Assembly (NCBI RefSeq): GCF_010093065.1
Contig: NZ_CP048113.1
Location: forward strand, 1,426,001-1,490,000
Source: Chitinophaga agri
Lineage (GTDB): Bacteria; Bacteroidota; Bacteroidia; Chitinophagales; Chitinophagaceae
Length of the DNA: 64,000 nt
Direction of reading: 5' to 3'
Shown: positions 22,406 through 32,042 of the stretch, one piece after another
How the letters are laid out: each line of letters begins with the position of its first letter
Position numbering within the stretch: the stretch's first letter is position 1
Program-made: the position numbers and the translations under genes
The notes under the pieces: model-generated
The model's input: only the letters and a program-made list of their open reading frames with translations
Told to the model about the DNA's origin: nothing
The model's database searches: none

Positions 22406-24463
22406 ATGTCTGAGAATAATCATAAAACTAAACTTTTCGAACCCGCTCTTGTCAGCGGCGCCCTGAAGCAGGCTTTGGTGAAACTGTCACCTAAAGTAAT
22501 GTTTCGCAACCCGGTAATGTTTACCGTGGAAATCGGCACTGCTATCATGCTGGCAGTGACTATATACACTGCCCTTACCGGCGATACCAGACAGGGTTCA
22601 TTTGGCTATAACCTGGCCGTGTTCATCATCCTGCTGCTTACCTTGCTGTTCGCCAACTTTGCAGAAGCGATCGCTGAAGCACGTGGTAAGGCGCAGGCTG
22701 AGAGCTTACGCAAAACCAGGGAAGAAACGCCTGCCAAGAAAGTACTGGCTGTTGGCGAAGTATATACTAATGAGATCAAAATCGTTCCATCTTCTCAATT
22801 ACGCAAAGGTGATCTCTTCATTTGCGAAGCAGGTGATATGATCCCGATGGATGGTGAGATCGTCCAGGGACTGGCAACTATTGACGAATCAGCGATCACT
22901 GGTGAATCTGCTCCTGTGATCCGTGAGTCAGGCGGCGACAAATCTTCCGTAACGGGCGGCACCAAAGTACTGAGTGATAAAATCCGGGTTCGTGTTACTA
23001 CTGATCCCGGAGAGAGCTTCCTTGATAAAATGATCGCACTCGTAGAAGGTGCCAGCCGTCAGAAGACACCTAACGAGATCGCACTTACGATCCTGCTCGC
23101 AAGTTTCACGCTGGTCTTCACCATCGTTTGTGTAACCTTAAAGCCTTTTGGTGATTATGCCAACACGCCTATCACCATTGCGGCGTTTGTATCACTTTTC
23201 GTGTGCTTAATACCTACAACTATCGGCGGGCTGCTCAGTGCGATCGGTATCGCGGGAATGGACCGCGCATTGAGAGCCAACGTCATTACCAAGAGTGGTA
23301 AAGCAGTAGAAACGGCAGGTGACATTGATACCCTACTGCTGGACAAAACAGGCACTATCACCATCGGTAACCGTAAAGCCACTCATTTCTGGCCGGCATA
23401 TACCATAGGTAAGAAAGAGTTCTTTGAAGCATGTGCCCTGGCCTCACTGGCAGATGAAACACCGGAAGGTAAATCTATCATTGAACTGGCCACCGAAAAA
23501 GGTATTAAGGCCAGTCAGCTGAACAGTGAGAATGCCACGTTTATTGAATTCACCGCCGAGACGCGTAGTAGTGGCATCAACCTGGATGGTGTACGTATCC
23601 GTAAAGGGGCTTTCGATGCCATACGTAACATCGTTACCAGAGCGGGTCAGGTATTTCCTGCGGAGATGGAGGAGAAAGTGAAAGAGATCTCTTCGAATGG
23701 TGGTACGCCGCTAGTAGTAAGCCGTAATGAAGAAGTGATCGGTGTCATTGAACTACAGGATATTATCAAACCAGGCATCCAGGAGCGTTTCGAACGTCTG
23801 CGCAGAATGGGTGTAAAGACGGTAATGGTAACCGGTGACAACCCGCTGACCGCAAAATACATTGCTGAAAAAGCCGGTGTAGATGACTTCATTGCAGAAG
23901 CCAAACCTGAAGATAAAATGATCTACATCCGTAAGGAACAGGAAGGTGGTAAACTGGTAGCCATGATGGGTGATGGTACAAACGATGCCCCTGCACTGGC
24001 ACAGGCTGATGTTGGAGTAGCAATGAACAGTGGTACCCAGGCGGCCAAGGAAGCTGGTAACATGGTGGACCTTGATAATGATCCTACCAAACTGATTGAG
24101 ATCGTGGAGATCGGTAAACAGTTACTGATGACCCGCGGTACACTCACGACCTTTTCTATCGCAAACGACGTGGCAAAATACTTTGCTATTGTACCAGCCC
24201 TTTTTGTAACCGCTATTCCGGCATTGCAGGGTCTTAATATCATGCACCTTGCTTCTCCGGAGAGCGCTATTCTATCTGCCGTGATCTTTAACGCTCTCAT
24301 CATACCAGCACTGATACCGCTTGCTCTGAAAGGTGTCGCGTACAAACCGATCGGTGCAAGTGCGCTGTTACGCAGAAACCTGCTGATCTATGGTTTTGGT
24401 GGTGTGATCATCCCATTCGTCGGTATTAAGATCATTGACCTCTTCCTTTCTCTTTTTATGTAA
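22406..24463 (+). CDS. kdpB: Potassium-transporting ATPase ATP-binding subunit B (KdpB)
   Basis: 685 aa, full length. P-type ATPase that couples ATP hydrolysis to K+ import through KdpA. The phosphorylation motif DKTGTIT has its Asp at residue 313. Also present are the actuator TGES motif ([10 protein letters not shown]), the [10 protein letters not shown] hinge and [13 protein letters not shown]. Membrane helices flank the catalytic domains. The TGES serine, which inhibits enterobacterial KdpB when phosphorylated, is conserved. It lies 25 bp before kdpC. Confidence 0.98.
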   Translation: MSENNHKTKLFEPALVSGALKQALVKLSPKVMFRNPVMFTVEIGTAIMLAVTIYTALTGDTRQGSFGYNLAVFIILLLTLLFANFAEAIAEARGKAQAESLRKTREETPAKKVLAVGEVYTNEIKIVPSSQLRKGDLFICEAGDMIPMDGEIVQGLATIDESAITGESAPVIRESGGDKSSVTGGTKVLSDKIRVRVTTDPGESFLDKMIALVEGASRQKTPNEIALTILLASFTLVFTIVCVTLKPFGDYANTPITIAAFVSLFVCLIPTTIGGLLSAIGIAGMDRALRANVITKSGKAVETAGDIDTLLLDKTGTITIGNRKATHFWPAYTIGKKEFFEACALASLADETPEGKSIIELATEKGIKASQLNSENATFIEFTAETRSSGINLDGVRIRKGAFDAIRNIVTRAGQVFPAEMEEKVKEISSNGGTPLVVSRNEEVIGVIELQDIIKPGIQERFERLRRMGVKTVMVTGDNPLTAKYIAEKAGVDDFIAEAKPEDKMIYIRKEQEGGKLVAMMGDGTNDAPALAQADVGVAMNSGTQAAKEAGNMVDLDNDPTKLIEIVEIGKQLLMTRGTLTTFSIANDVAKYFAIVPALFVTAIPALQGLNIMHLASPESAILSAVIFNALIIPALIPLALKGVAYKPIGASALLRRNLLIYGFGGVIIPFVGIKIIDLFLSLFM

Positions 24464-24488
24464 AAAATGATTTAAAAAAGAAATTATC

Positions 24489-25052
24489 ATGAAAAAATAT
24501 ATCTGGCCTTCTGTTAAGCTCACTGTCTTTATGATACTCGTACTTGCTGTACTGTATCCGTCCCTGATCGCTGCCGTTTCCAAGGCAGCGCCGGGACAGG
24601 GAAAAGGAGAAACCGTGAGTGTAAACGGGAAGGTAGTTGGCTACGAAAATGTAGGACAGAAATTTACAGATGATAAATACTTCAACGGCCGCCCGTCTGC
24701 CGTAGACTACAACGCTGCCGGTTCCGCAGGTTCCAACAAAGGCGTCTCCAATGCTGATTATAAAAAAACTGTACAGGAACGCATTGATACCTTCCTGGTA
24801 CACAATCCGGGTATCAAAAAAGAAGACATTCCTGCAGAACTGGTAACCGCGTCAGGTAGTGGTCTGGACCCGGACCTCTCGCCTGCAGCAGCTATGATAC
24901 AGGTAAAACGTATCGCCACAATACGTAACATATCAGAAAGCAAAGTCGTAGCGCTGATATCAGATCATATCCGTGGTCCGTTACTTGGATTTGCTGGCCC
25001 TGCGAAAGTTAATGTACTTAAACTCAATATCGCACTCGATACATTAAAATAA
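24489..25052 (+). CDS. kdpC: Potassium-transporting ATPase subunit C (KdpC)
   Basis: 187 aa. One N-terminal transmembrane helix (about 9-28) is followed by a periplasmic domain with the family motifs NGRPSAVDYNAAGSAGSN, VTASGSGLDPDLSP and a conserved LNxALD-type ending. KdpC helps assemble and stabilise the complex. It lies 25 bp after kdpB and only 11 bp before the acetyltransferase gene, so that gene is very likely on the same transcript. Confidence 0.97.
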   Translation: MKKYIWPSVKLTVFMILVLAVLYPSLIAAVSKAAPGQGKGETVSVNGKVVGYENVGQKFTDDKYFNGRPSAVDYNAAGSAGSNKGVSNADYKKTVQERIDTFLVHNPGIKKEDIPAELVTASGSGLDPDLSPAAAMIQVKRIATIRNISESKVVALISDHIRGPLLGFAGPAKVNVLKLNIALDTLK

Positions 25053-25063
25053 ACTCACCCGAA

Positions 25064-25657
25064 ATGTACAACGACAGCGTCATAGTCAGAAAGGCGGTGC
25101 TCTCCGACTGTAAATATGCCGCCATGATCACGGCAGAAATGGAAGCATCCGCCAAAGCACGGGGTACCGGTATCAGCAAACGTTCCGTTACCGCTATTAT
25201 GAAAAAGATAAGGGAGGGCAAGGCTGTCATTGCACTGACAGTCGGGAAGATCTGGGTTGGATTCTCTTACATAGAGAGCTGGAGCAACGGCGCATTCGTC
25301 TCCAACTCAGGAATGATCGTTAATCCGTCATTCCGCGGACAGGGAGTAGCCTCCCGTATCAAAAGGAGAATATTCCAGTTGTCACGTGAAAAATATCCGG
25401 AGGCAAAATTATTCAGCATTACAAGTGGACTGGCCATTATGCGCATGAACAGCAAGTTAGGTTTTTTACCAGTCACCTTTAATGAAATAACCCGGGACCC
25501 TGAATTCTGGAAGGGATGTAAGAGTTGTGTTAACTTTAATATCCTGCAAAAGAAGGGGTGCCAGAACTGCCTCTGTACGGCAATGCTTTACACGCCACCG
25601 GCCCTGCAAAAAGAAGAAGAAAAAGAAGGGCTGCTGCTGGCAGCTGGCCCCTACTGA
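25064..25657 (+). CDS. GNAT acetyltransferase resembling Bacteroidota N-acetylglutamate synthase-type enzymes
   Basis: 197 aa. The GNAT fold is shown by the acetyl-CoA loop NPSFRGQGVASRIK and MRMNSKLGF. The segment AEMEASAKARGTGISKRS and the Cys-rich tail (C-x2-C in KGCKSCVNF, then C-x2-C-x-C in CQNCLCTAML) match what I remember of a Bacteroidota GNAT protein usually found with arginine biosynthesis genes. The tail cysteines suggest a metal site. Here it is in the kdp operon, 11 bp after kdpC and 110 bp before the KdpD gene, with no arginine gene in the window. The substrate is unproven; the arginine-pathway assignment is from memory of the family. Confidence 0.75.
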   Translation: MYNDSVIVRKAVLSDCKYAAMITAEMEASAKARGTGISKRSVTAIMKKIREGKAVIALTVGKIWVGFSYIESWSNGAFVSNSGMIVNPSFRGQGVASRIKRRIFQLSREKYPEAKLFSITSGLAIMRMNSKLGFLPVTFNEITRDPEFWKGCKSCVNFNILQKKGCQNCLCTAMLYTPPALQKEEEKEGLLLAAGPY

Positions 25658-25705
25658 TCTTCTTAACTGATTGATCTCACATCTTCCGTACCCGGCTATG
25701 GAACA

Positions 25706-25722
25706 CCTCTCATTTGAGAAGC
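25706..25722. promoter_or_regulatory. Possible third copy of the kdp-type palindrome
   Basis: CCTCTCATTTGAGAAG; its reverse complement CTTCTCAAATGAGAGG resembles the TCTCAAAAyGAGA core upstream of kdp and the porin, with a centre one base shorter. It lies in the 110-bp gap before the KdpD gene. I found no -24/-12 promoter behind it, so it may be chance. Confidence 0.25.
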
Positions 25723-25767
25723 GTTTCCCGGTCTGGACGGAAAGTGAGTTTTTGAACTTGACAGCAT

Positions 25768-26892
25768 ATGAGCGAAAGAGACAATAATGCCCAGCACTTC
25801 CTTGACCTGATCCGTCAGTCCAGGAAAGGAAAGTTTAAGATATACATCGGGATGAGCGCCGGTGTAGGTAAGACCTACCGGATGCTGCAGGAGGCCAGGA
25901 CCCTGTTACGAAATGGCGTCGATATCAAGATCGCCTATATCGAAACACACAACCGTGCTGAGACGCATGCATTACTGGAAGGTCTGCCTGTCATTCCCCG
26001 CAGGGAATTATTTTACAAAGGGAAAGCACTGGAAGAGTTGGATATGCAGGCAGTACTGAACCTGCATCCGGAGGTCGTGGTCATTGATGAACTGGCACAT
26101 ACTAATATTGAAGGCAGTAAGAACGAGAAACGCTGGCAGGATGTGATGGAGATACTGGAGGCAGGTATAAATGTGATCAGTGCCGTTAACATACAGCATA
26201 TCGACGGGTTACAGGAGGAAGTAAAACATATCACCGGGGTGGATGTGTCAGAGCGTATTCCGGACCTTGTACTGCAGCAGGCAGATGAAGTGGTGAACAT
26301 TGACCTGACAGCCGATGAACTGGTCACCCGCCTGAAAGAAGGGAAGATCTATACCCCCGATAAGATAGCCGTGGCCCTGAAGAACTTCTTCCAGCCCGAA
26401 AAGATCCTCCAGCTCAGGGAACTGGCATTGAAGGAGGTCGCGACGCAGGTCGAACGTAAGATCGACTCCTCCCTCCCACGAAGTGCACAGGCCAGGAATG
26501 AACGTTTCCTTGCCTGCATCAGCAGTAATCATCTGATCGCCAAAAAAGTGATCCGCAAGACCGCCAGACTTGCCGCATACTATCAGTCCAAATGGTATGT
26601 GCTCTACGTGGAAACACCGAAAGAAGGCAGTGATAAAATAGGACTGGCACAGCAACGCCACCTGATTAACAACTTCAAACTCGCCATGGAACAGGGGGGA
26701 GAAGTCATAAAGGTAAAAAACAGTAATATTGCTAAAAGTATCATGCAGGCTGCCGATGAAAAGAAGATCACCACGATCTGCCTTGGCAAACCTCACCTTA
26801 ATGTGATGGGCATGCTGCTGAATACAGCCGTTTTCTCCCAGCTGCTGGGCAAGCTGTCTGAATCGGATATTGACATTATAATTCTTTCCTGA
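25768..26892 (+). CDS. kdpD: KdpD sensor protein without kinase domain
   Basis: 374 aa. It contains the KdpD N-terminal domain (about 20-230; Walker A-like GMSAGVGKTYRML, then ETHNRAET, VVVIDELAHTN and VNIQHIDGL) followed by a universal-stress-protein-type domain (about 245-374; LACISSNH, then TTICLGKP). Unlike enterobacterial KdpD (about 890 aa) it lacks the four membrane helices, HisKA and ATPase domains; those functions are supplied by the next gene. It ends 1 bp before that gene, so the two halves are almost certainly co-translated. Likely role: cytoplasmic K+ or nucleotide sensing that acts on the neighbouring kinase. Confidence 0.93.
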   Translation: MSERDNNAQHFLDLIRQSRKGKFKIYIGMSAGVGKTYRMLQEARTLLRNGVDIKIAYIETHNRAETHALLEGLPVIPRRELFYKGKALEELDMQAVLNLHPEVVVIDELAHTNIEGSKNEKRWQDVMEILEAGINVISAVNIQHIDGLQEEVKHITGVDVSERIPDLVLQQADEVVNIDLTADELVTRLKEGKIYTPDKIAVALKNFFQPEKILQLRELALKEVATQVERKIDSSLPRSAQARNERFLACISSNHLIAKKVIRKTARLAAYYQSKWYVLYVETPKEGSDKIGLAQQRHLINNFKLAMEQGGEVIKVKNSNIAKSIMQAADEKKITTICLGKPHLNVMGMLLNTAVFSQLLGKLSESDIDIIILS

Positions 26893-26893
26893 C

Positions 26894-28594
26894 ATGCGCC
26901 TCAAGACGAAATTAAGTATAGGTATCGGATTTCTGTTTATCGCCATCCTCATATCCGGCATCCTGGGTATCTATTCCATACACCAGCTGAAAAAAGATGC
27001 GCGCCTCATTCTGGAAGACAACTACGAAACACTGGTATATGGCAATAATATGCTGGCGCTGATGGATATGACACCATTCGACTCGTCTGTCATTTCCATG
27101 TTTGAAGCAAACCTTCTCAAACAGGAGGCGAATATCACCGAACCGGGCGAAGCGGCCGCCACCGGCGCAGTGCGGGGTATCTTTGAACAGCTGAAACGTA
27201 TGCCCGATAATGACTCCCTCCAGACGCTCATCCGCAGAAAAATATACCAGATCAATACAGAGAACCAGCAGGCGATTTTCAGGAAGAACAGTATGGCAGA
27301 AAGCAACGCAAGGCGCTTTAGCAATTTCATGATGGTGATCTTCGGATTCCTGTCGCTGATCGCATTTACACTGGCAGTGAACTTTCCGGGTATTATCAGT
27401 GAGCCTGTTAAGGCATTATCCGATGGTATTAAAGCAATCGTGAATAAGGACTACTCCAAACGTATCCGCATCTCCCAGCATGATGAATTTGGTGAACTGG
27501 CACAGGCATTCAATAGCATGGCCGAGAAGCTGGATGAGTATGAACATAGTAACCTGGCAAAGATCAAGTTTGAGAAGAGTCGTATTGATACTATCATCAA
27601 CCAGATGAACGATGGTATTATCGGACTTGATGAGAACAGAAACCTGCTGTTCCTCAATAAAGTTGCGGAAAAGCTGCTGGGTTTACGGGAAGTAGAGATC
27701 ATGGGGCAATATGCACCGGATATTGCGGTGAACAATGACCTGATGCGTAGCTTGCTGAAGACAGACAATCCCACTAAAGAACTGAAGATCTTCGCCGATC
27801 AGAAAGAGAGCTACTTCCACCTGGACATACTGAATGTCACCAATAATGAGAAGGTGATCGGTCAGGTGATCGTACTGCGTAATATCACCCCTTTCCATGA
27901 ACTGAATGAAGCAAAGACCAACTTTATTGCCACGATTTCACATGAACTAAAAACACCTATAGCCTCTATCAAGATGAGTGCACAGCTGCTCACTGACGAC
28001 CGTGTGGGTCACGTCAATAAAGAGCAGGAGGAACTGGTAAAAAGCATTTCAGATGATGCAAACCGGTTACTGAAGATCACAAGTGAACTGCTGAATATCA
28101 GCCAGGTGGAAACGGGACATATACAACTGAAAATAGAGCCGGTATTGCCGGATATTATAATAGACAACGCTACCAATACCGTAAGTGCACTGGCACAACA
28201 GAAGAATATCGCCATACGCATAAACAGGCATACCAATGGCCACAAGATCATGACTGATCCGGAAAAAACGGCCTGGGTGCTGACGAACTTCCTGACAAAT
28301 GCGGTGAAGTATTCTACGGAAGACGCTGAGATCGAACTGACGACCCACCTCAGAGATAATAATGTGGAGTTTTCTGTAGTGGACCATGGAAGGGGCATCG
28401 AGGAGAAATACCTGTCCAGGATATTTGACCGGTATTTTAAGGTACCGGGAACACCGGAAAAGGTGGGTACCGGGTTAGGGCTATCTATTTCCAGGGAGTT
28501 TATTGAGGCACAGGGTGGAAAAATCTGGGTGGATAGTAAGTTGGGAGAAGGGAGTACGTTCGGGTTTAGTCTGCCGTTGTCTACTTTGGCATAA
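26894..28594 (+). CDS. Membrane sensor histidine kinase of the Kdp system
   Basis: 566 aa. Domains: transmembrane helix 1 (about 8-27), periplasmic region (about 30-142), transmembrane helix 2 (about 144-164), HAMP (about 165-217), PAS (about 228-335), HisKA with phospho-accepting H350 in ATISHELKTPIAS, and HATPase with NAVKYS, DHGRGI and GTGLGLSI. It begins 1 bp after the kinase-less KdpD and ends the operon. The most plausible partner is the NtrC-type regulator at 16892, since no other response regulator is in the window. The downstream 228 bp (28595-28823) hold no clear terminator. Confidence 0.93.
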   Translation: MRLKTKLSIGIGFLFIAILISGILGIYSIHQLKKDARLILEDNYETLVYGNNMLALMDMTPFDSSVISMFEANLLKQEANITEPGEAAATGAVRGIFEQLKRMPDNDSLQTLIRRKIYQINTENQQAIFRKNSMAESNARRFSNFMMVIFGFLSLIAFTLAVNFPGIISEPVKALSDGIKAIVNKDYSKRIRISQHDEFGELAQAFNSMAEKLDEYEHSNLAKIKFEKSRIDTIINQMNDGIIGLDENRNLLFLNKVAEKLLGLREVEIMGQYAPDIAVNNDLMRSLLKTDNPTKELKIFADQKESYFHLDILNVTNNEKVIGQVIVLRNITPFHELNEAKTNFIATISHELKTPIASIKMSAQLLTDDRVGHVNKEQEELVKSISDDANRLLKITSELLNISQVETGHIQLKIEPVLPDIIIDNATNTVSALAQQKNIAIRINRHTNGHKIMTDPEKTAWVLTNFLTNAVKYSTEDAEIELTTHLRDNNVEFSVVDHGRGIEEKYLSRIFDRYFKVPGTPEKVGTGLGLSISREFIEAQGGKIWVDSKLGEGSTFGFSLPLSTLA

Positions 28595-28823
28595 AATATT
28601 TTTCAGGGATGGTAAATCGTTCTTTTCTCTACAGCAACATTTTATTCATAGTACCTAAGTGTTGATACAAAGGGTCCTCCTTTCCGGAAAGGAAAATATA
28701 CTCTTTTCTTTGTCAAAGGTCAGGTTGGCCGCTTCTATTCCAAGAGCATCCAGGAACGCAGTAACACACGCAAACATAACGGTGAGATGGTCTGTATCCG
28801 TTGATCACTTTGGGAATAAAATA

Positions 28824-31193
28824 CTATTCGCTGCGCAGACTTTTCACAGGGCTGATCAACGCGGCCCTGATCACTTCAAAACTCACGGTAAACAACGTGA
28901 TAACTATCACCAGTAATCCGGCAGCCGCAAATACCACCCAGCTGATCGTCATCCGATAGGCAAATCCATTCAGCCAAGAACGCATGATCAACCAGGCGAT
29001 CGGCGCTGCGAGTATCAGCGCTAACAGTACGAGTCTAAGGAAATCAGCTGTCAGTAAACGGGTGATACTGAATACGGAGGCCCCCAATGCTTTACGAACT
29101 CCTATTTCCTTTACCCTGCTTTCAGCCATAAAAGCGGATAGTCCGAGCAGACCGAGACAGGAGATAAAAATAGCGAGTGCGGCAAACATCCCTGCCATCA
29201 TTTTCATACGTTCCTCCCCATCGAATTTCATTGCATATTCCTGATCAACGAACTGATAAGTAAAAGGATAGCCAGGATTGAACCGTTTAAATATCGCTTC
29301 TGTTTTCTGTAGACTCGCCGTCAATGTCTGCGCATCATTCAGTCTGATATGCATGGTATTGAACCAGCTACCTGGCCCCTGTATCACAACGGGCGGCACT
29401 TTCTCGTAAGAAGAACCCACGACATAATCCTTTACCACTCCCACGACATGCCAGGGTTTGCCATCTGTCGTCTCACGCAGCACCTGCCCTACCGGATCTT
29501 TGAAGCCCATTGTCTTTACAGCCGTTTCATTGAGCAACACGGCGAAACTATCCGTGGGATAGCGTTGTATGTCGATATCCCGCCCGGCTAATAAGGTTAG
29601 TCCAACAGTACGTACCAGCCCTTCGTCTGCACTGTAAAGCGCTATTGTTTCATCAAATCCGGCTGGTTTACCTTCCCAGGTAAGTCCCCAGGTATTAGCT
29701 GCACGCTGGGTAATGAGAGACATTGTTTTTGTTACAGACGTGGCCACACCTGAACCAAGCAGCTCCTGCCGGATTGCGCTGTAGTTATGCTGAATATCTC
29801 CGGTAAAGTCAATATTGATAAGCCGCTGCATCTGATATCCCCTTTCTCTTTCCTGTGCATACACAATTTGGTTACGGATAACAATAGTAGATATGATCAG
29901 GATAATGGCAATGGTAAACTGCATTACTACAAGTGCTTTTCTGGGGGAGAAAGCGCCCTCCCTTCGCTTAAAACCACCTTTCAGTACGCTCACCGGCTGG
30001 AATGCAGAAAGGTAAAAAGCAGGATAACAACCAGCCAGCATGCCTGTCAGCAGGATAAAAATACCTGCACTGCTCCAGAACATCAAACTATTATACGGAA
30101 TGGACAGCTGACTATTGATCAGCACATTGAAGTAAGGCAGGGCACACTGCAAAATGAGCATTGCAATACAGCCGGCGATGAAGGCCGTGAGTAACGCTTC
30201 CGTCATAAACTGCACAAATACCAGAGACTTACCTGCACCAGCTACTTTCCTGATACCGACTTCTCTCGCCCGCCGTTCACTTCTGGCAGTACTGAGATTG
30301 ACAAAATTGATACAGGCAATGAGTAGGATGAGCGTCGCTACTATAGCGAACAAGCGTACGACAGTGATACGTCCGCCAACAGGTTGCCCATTTTCAAAGT
30401 TGGCATACAGGTGCCATTTCTCCAGTGGAAAAAGGAAATATGTCCATATATCGTTCCTGCCTGCGTAACGCCTGCCCATGTCTTTCATTCTCTCACCAAA
30501 GGCAGGCACATTCACATCTGGGTTCAGCAGCACAAAAGTGGAGACGTTATTGCTCAACCAGCTGTCATTATCTCGTCCGGCCCGTTTCATATAGCTCCAG
30601 GGTAAGAGGTAGTCAAAGTTAAAACGGGTATTGGACGGCAGATCTTTCAGAACGGCCGCTACGCGGAAATAATCGGCAGAGTCGATCTTTACGATCTTAT
30701 TGAGTGCAGGTTCACCATCGAATAGTTTGGCCGCCAGCCGTTCTGTGATCACGATGTCATTTACACCATTCAGGAGTGAACGCTGGCTTCCCTGTCGCAA
30801 AGGAAAACTGAACATACCCAGGAACTCATGGTCAGTCATCGCTCCTTTGATGCCAGCAAACTGTTGATCGCCTGCAGACAACACCAGACTGCTGACTTCC
30901 GCAAACCGGGTGCTGGCTGAAACCTCGGGATAGTCTTTTTTCAGGGCAGGTGCCAATGGCTGTCCAGTCTGGTTAATGGGTGTAAGCTTCTGATCAATCT
31001 GCGCCAAACCATACACTTCATATAGTCTGTCCCTGTTGACATGGAACTGATCAAAACTGATCTCATTCCATACCCAGAGAAATACGAGTGCAGCACCCGC
31101 CATACCTACGGCCAGACCGGATATATTAATAACAGAAAATCTCTTTGTGCGTAATAGACTGCGCCAGGCAGTTCTTACATAGTTGATGAGCAT
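28824..31193 (-). CDS. ABC transporter permease of the MacB/FtsX type
   Basis: 789 aa, the usual size of the two-domain Bacteroidota permeases. It has an N-terminal transmembrane helix (about 21-43), a MacB-type periplasmic domain, FtsX domain 1 (about 285-430; NLSTARSERRAREVGIRKVAGA), a further membrane and periplasmic core, and FtsX domain 2 near the end (about 670-785; FMAESRVKEIGVRKALGAS). The repeated (E)VGIRK / IGVRK motifs mark the two FtsX halves. Such proteins span the inner membrane and work in mechanotransmission-type export. No ATPase gene is adjacent, so the substrate is unknown. It is convergent with the Kdp kinase gene. Confidence 0.93.
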   Translation of the reverse strand: MLINYVRTAWRSLLRTKRFSVINISGLAVGMAGAALVFLWVWNEISFDQFHVNRDRLYEVYGLAQIDQKLTPINQTGQPLAPALKKDYPEVSASTRFAEVSSLVLSAGDQQFAGIKGAMTDHEFLGMFSFPLRQGSQRSLLNGVNDIVITERLAAKLFDGEPALNKIVKIDSADYFRVAAVLKDLPSNTRFNFDYLLPWSYMKRAGRDNDSWLSNNVSTFVLLNPDVNVPAFGERMKDMGRRYAGRNDIWTYFLFPLEKWHLYANFENGQPVGGRITVVRLFAIVATLILLIACINFVNLSTARSERRAREVGIRKVAGAGKSLVFVQFMTEALLTAFIAGCIAMLILQCALPYFNVLINSQLSIPYNSLMFWSSAGIFILLTGMLAGCYPAFYLSAFQPVSVLKGGFKRREGAFSPRKALVVMQFTIAIILIISTIVIRNQIVYAQERERGYQMQRLINIDFTGDIQHNYSAIRQELLGSGVATSVTKTMSLITQRAANTWGLTWEGKPAGFDETIALYSADEGLVRTVGLTLLAGRDIDIQRYPTDSFAVLLNETAVKTMGFKDPVGQVLRETTDGKPWHVVGVVKDYVVGSSYEKVPPVVIQGPGSWFNTMHIRLNDAQTLTASLQKTEAIFKRFNPGYPFTYQFVDQEYAMKFDGEERMKMMAGMFAALAIFISCLGLLGLSAFMAESRVKEIGVRKALGASVFSITRLLTADFLRLVLLALILAAPIAWLIMRSWLNGFAYRMTISWVVFAAAGLLVIVITLFTVSFEVIRAALISPVKSLRSE

Positions 31194-31346
31194 AGATAGT
31201 TTGCCTTATAATAGCATAAAAGGTCTGCCAATGGCTATGCCAAAATACGAAGGGAATGTTTAGCACCTGCTTATCTATTATAAATAAAGACATGTGTTCA
31301 GTTTCATGGCTTTACCTGTCCGTTTTAGGACAAGGAGTGCACATAT

Positions 31347-31377
31347 GAAAAATCCCGGATCACTTTCGTCATCCGGG
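31347..31377 (-). terminator. Intrinsic terminator of the thioesterase gene
   Basis: On the minus strand, a 7-bp perfect stem CCCGGAT / ATCCGGG with a 10-nt loop is followed by ATTTTT. It lies 27 bp after the stop of the thioesterase and before the permease gene, so those two genes are probably separate transcripts. Confidence 0.8.
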
Positions 31378-31403
31378 AATATCGAACTATAACAAAACAC
31401 CAG

Positions 31404-31832
31404 TTATTTCAGGGTCGCCACATCCAGTTTAGGCGCATCCTTTACCTTTTCAGCCATTTCCGCTGGCAGATAAGGTCTTCCACCGGTAGCAGCTACACAG
31501 GTCCCCGTGAACACTGCCGTGGTCATTACCTTTCCATTCAGCACGATCGCCTGTTTGAAGTGCAGTCTTGGCTGTCCGGCAGCATCACCAAACAGTCCAC
31601 AGGTGACAGTGAACTCGTCATCCTTTTTCAGCGAGCGTAAGAATTTCAGCGTATACTGAGACAACACCATATGTACTCCTTTGGCAGCTTCTTCTGCGAA
31701 ATCAAATCCCAGTACTTCCTTAATATAATCATGTCTGCACCATTCCATATAAAAAGGATAGTACAATCCGTCCATGATTCCCTGTACGTCAATATGTTCT
31801 TCTTTTACTTTATAGATTTTTGAATATTCCAT
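31404..31832 (-). CDS. Hotdog-fold acyl-CoA thioesterase (4HBT type)
   Basis: 142 aa, the usual length. The 4-hydroxybenzoyl-CoA thioesterase signature is at the N-terminus (HIDVQGIMDGLYYPFYMEWCRHDYI, of which DVQGIM and YYPFYMEWCR are the key parts), with the catalytic Asp in HIDVQGIM. Middle and C-terminal strands fit the fold (FLRSLKKDDEFTV, HFKQAIV, GTCVA). It likely hydrolyses an acyl-CoA thioester in the cytoplasm; the chain specificity cannot be read from sequence. It has its own promoter-like -7 element and a terminator, so it appears monocistronic. Confidence 0.82.
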   Translation of the reverse strand: MEYSKIYKVKEEHIDVQGIMDGLYYPFYMEWCRHDYIKEVLGFDFAEEAAKGVHMVLSQYTLKFLRSLKKDDEFTVTCGLFGDAAGQPRLHFKQAIVLNGKVMTTAVFTGTCVAATGGRPYLPAEMAEKVKDAPKLDVATLK

Positions 31833-31857
31833 AAGATCACTATCGTTTTTACGGGCG

Positions 31858-31865
31858 CAAAGATA
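31858..31865 (-). promoter_or_regulatory. Bacteroidota -7 element for the thioesterase gene
   Basis: On the minus strand TATCTTTG, a perfect TAnnTTTG match, ends 25 bp before the ATG at 31832. I find no good TTTG at -33, so support is from this box and its position only. Confidence 0.45.
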
Positions 31866-31947
31866 AGTACAGAACAGCTGATTTGTACAGGTGATACATC
31901 ACCGAAAAAGAGGATATCTCACAGGACCCTATCAAAATCAACAAAGT

Positions 31948-31971
31948 CCTTCTCAAAACGAGACGGTTTTA
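31948..31971 (+). promoter_or_regulatory. Upstream element of the porin gene, shared with kdp
   Basis: The core TTCTCAAAACGAGACGGTTT is almost the same as the kdp element at 19876-19899; 20 of 24 aligned bases match. The dyad is less perfect than at kdp. It lies 72 bp before the sigma-54-like promoter. The element-to-promoter distance differs from kdp by 22 bp, close to two helical turns. Confidence 0.6.
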
Positions 31972-32042
31972 CGGACCGGCACTAACTGCCGAAAACATAC
32001 AAATAAATAGTAATCAAGCTGTTGATCAAAAACCAGTTCTCC

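Noticed and set aside
28659..28916. 85-codon plus-strand frame after the Kdp kinase gene
   Set aside because: It overlaps the 3' end of the well-supported permease gene on the other strand and has no recognisable content or start region.
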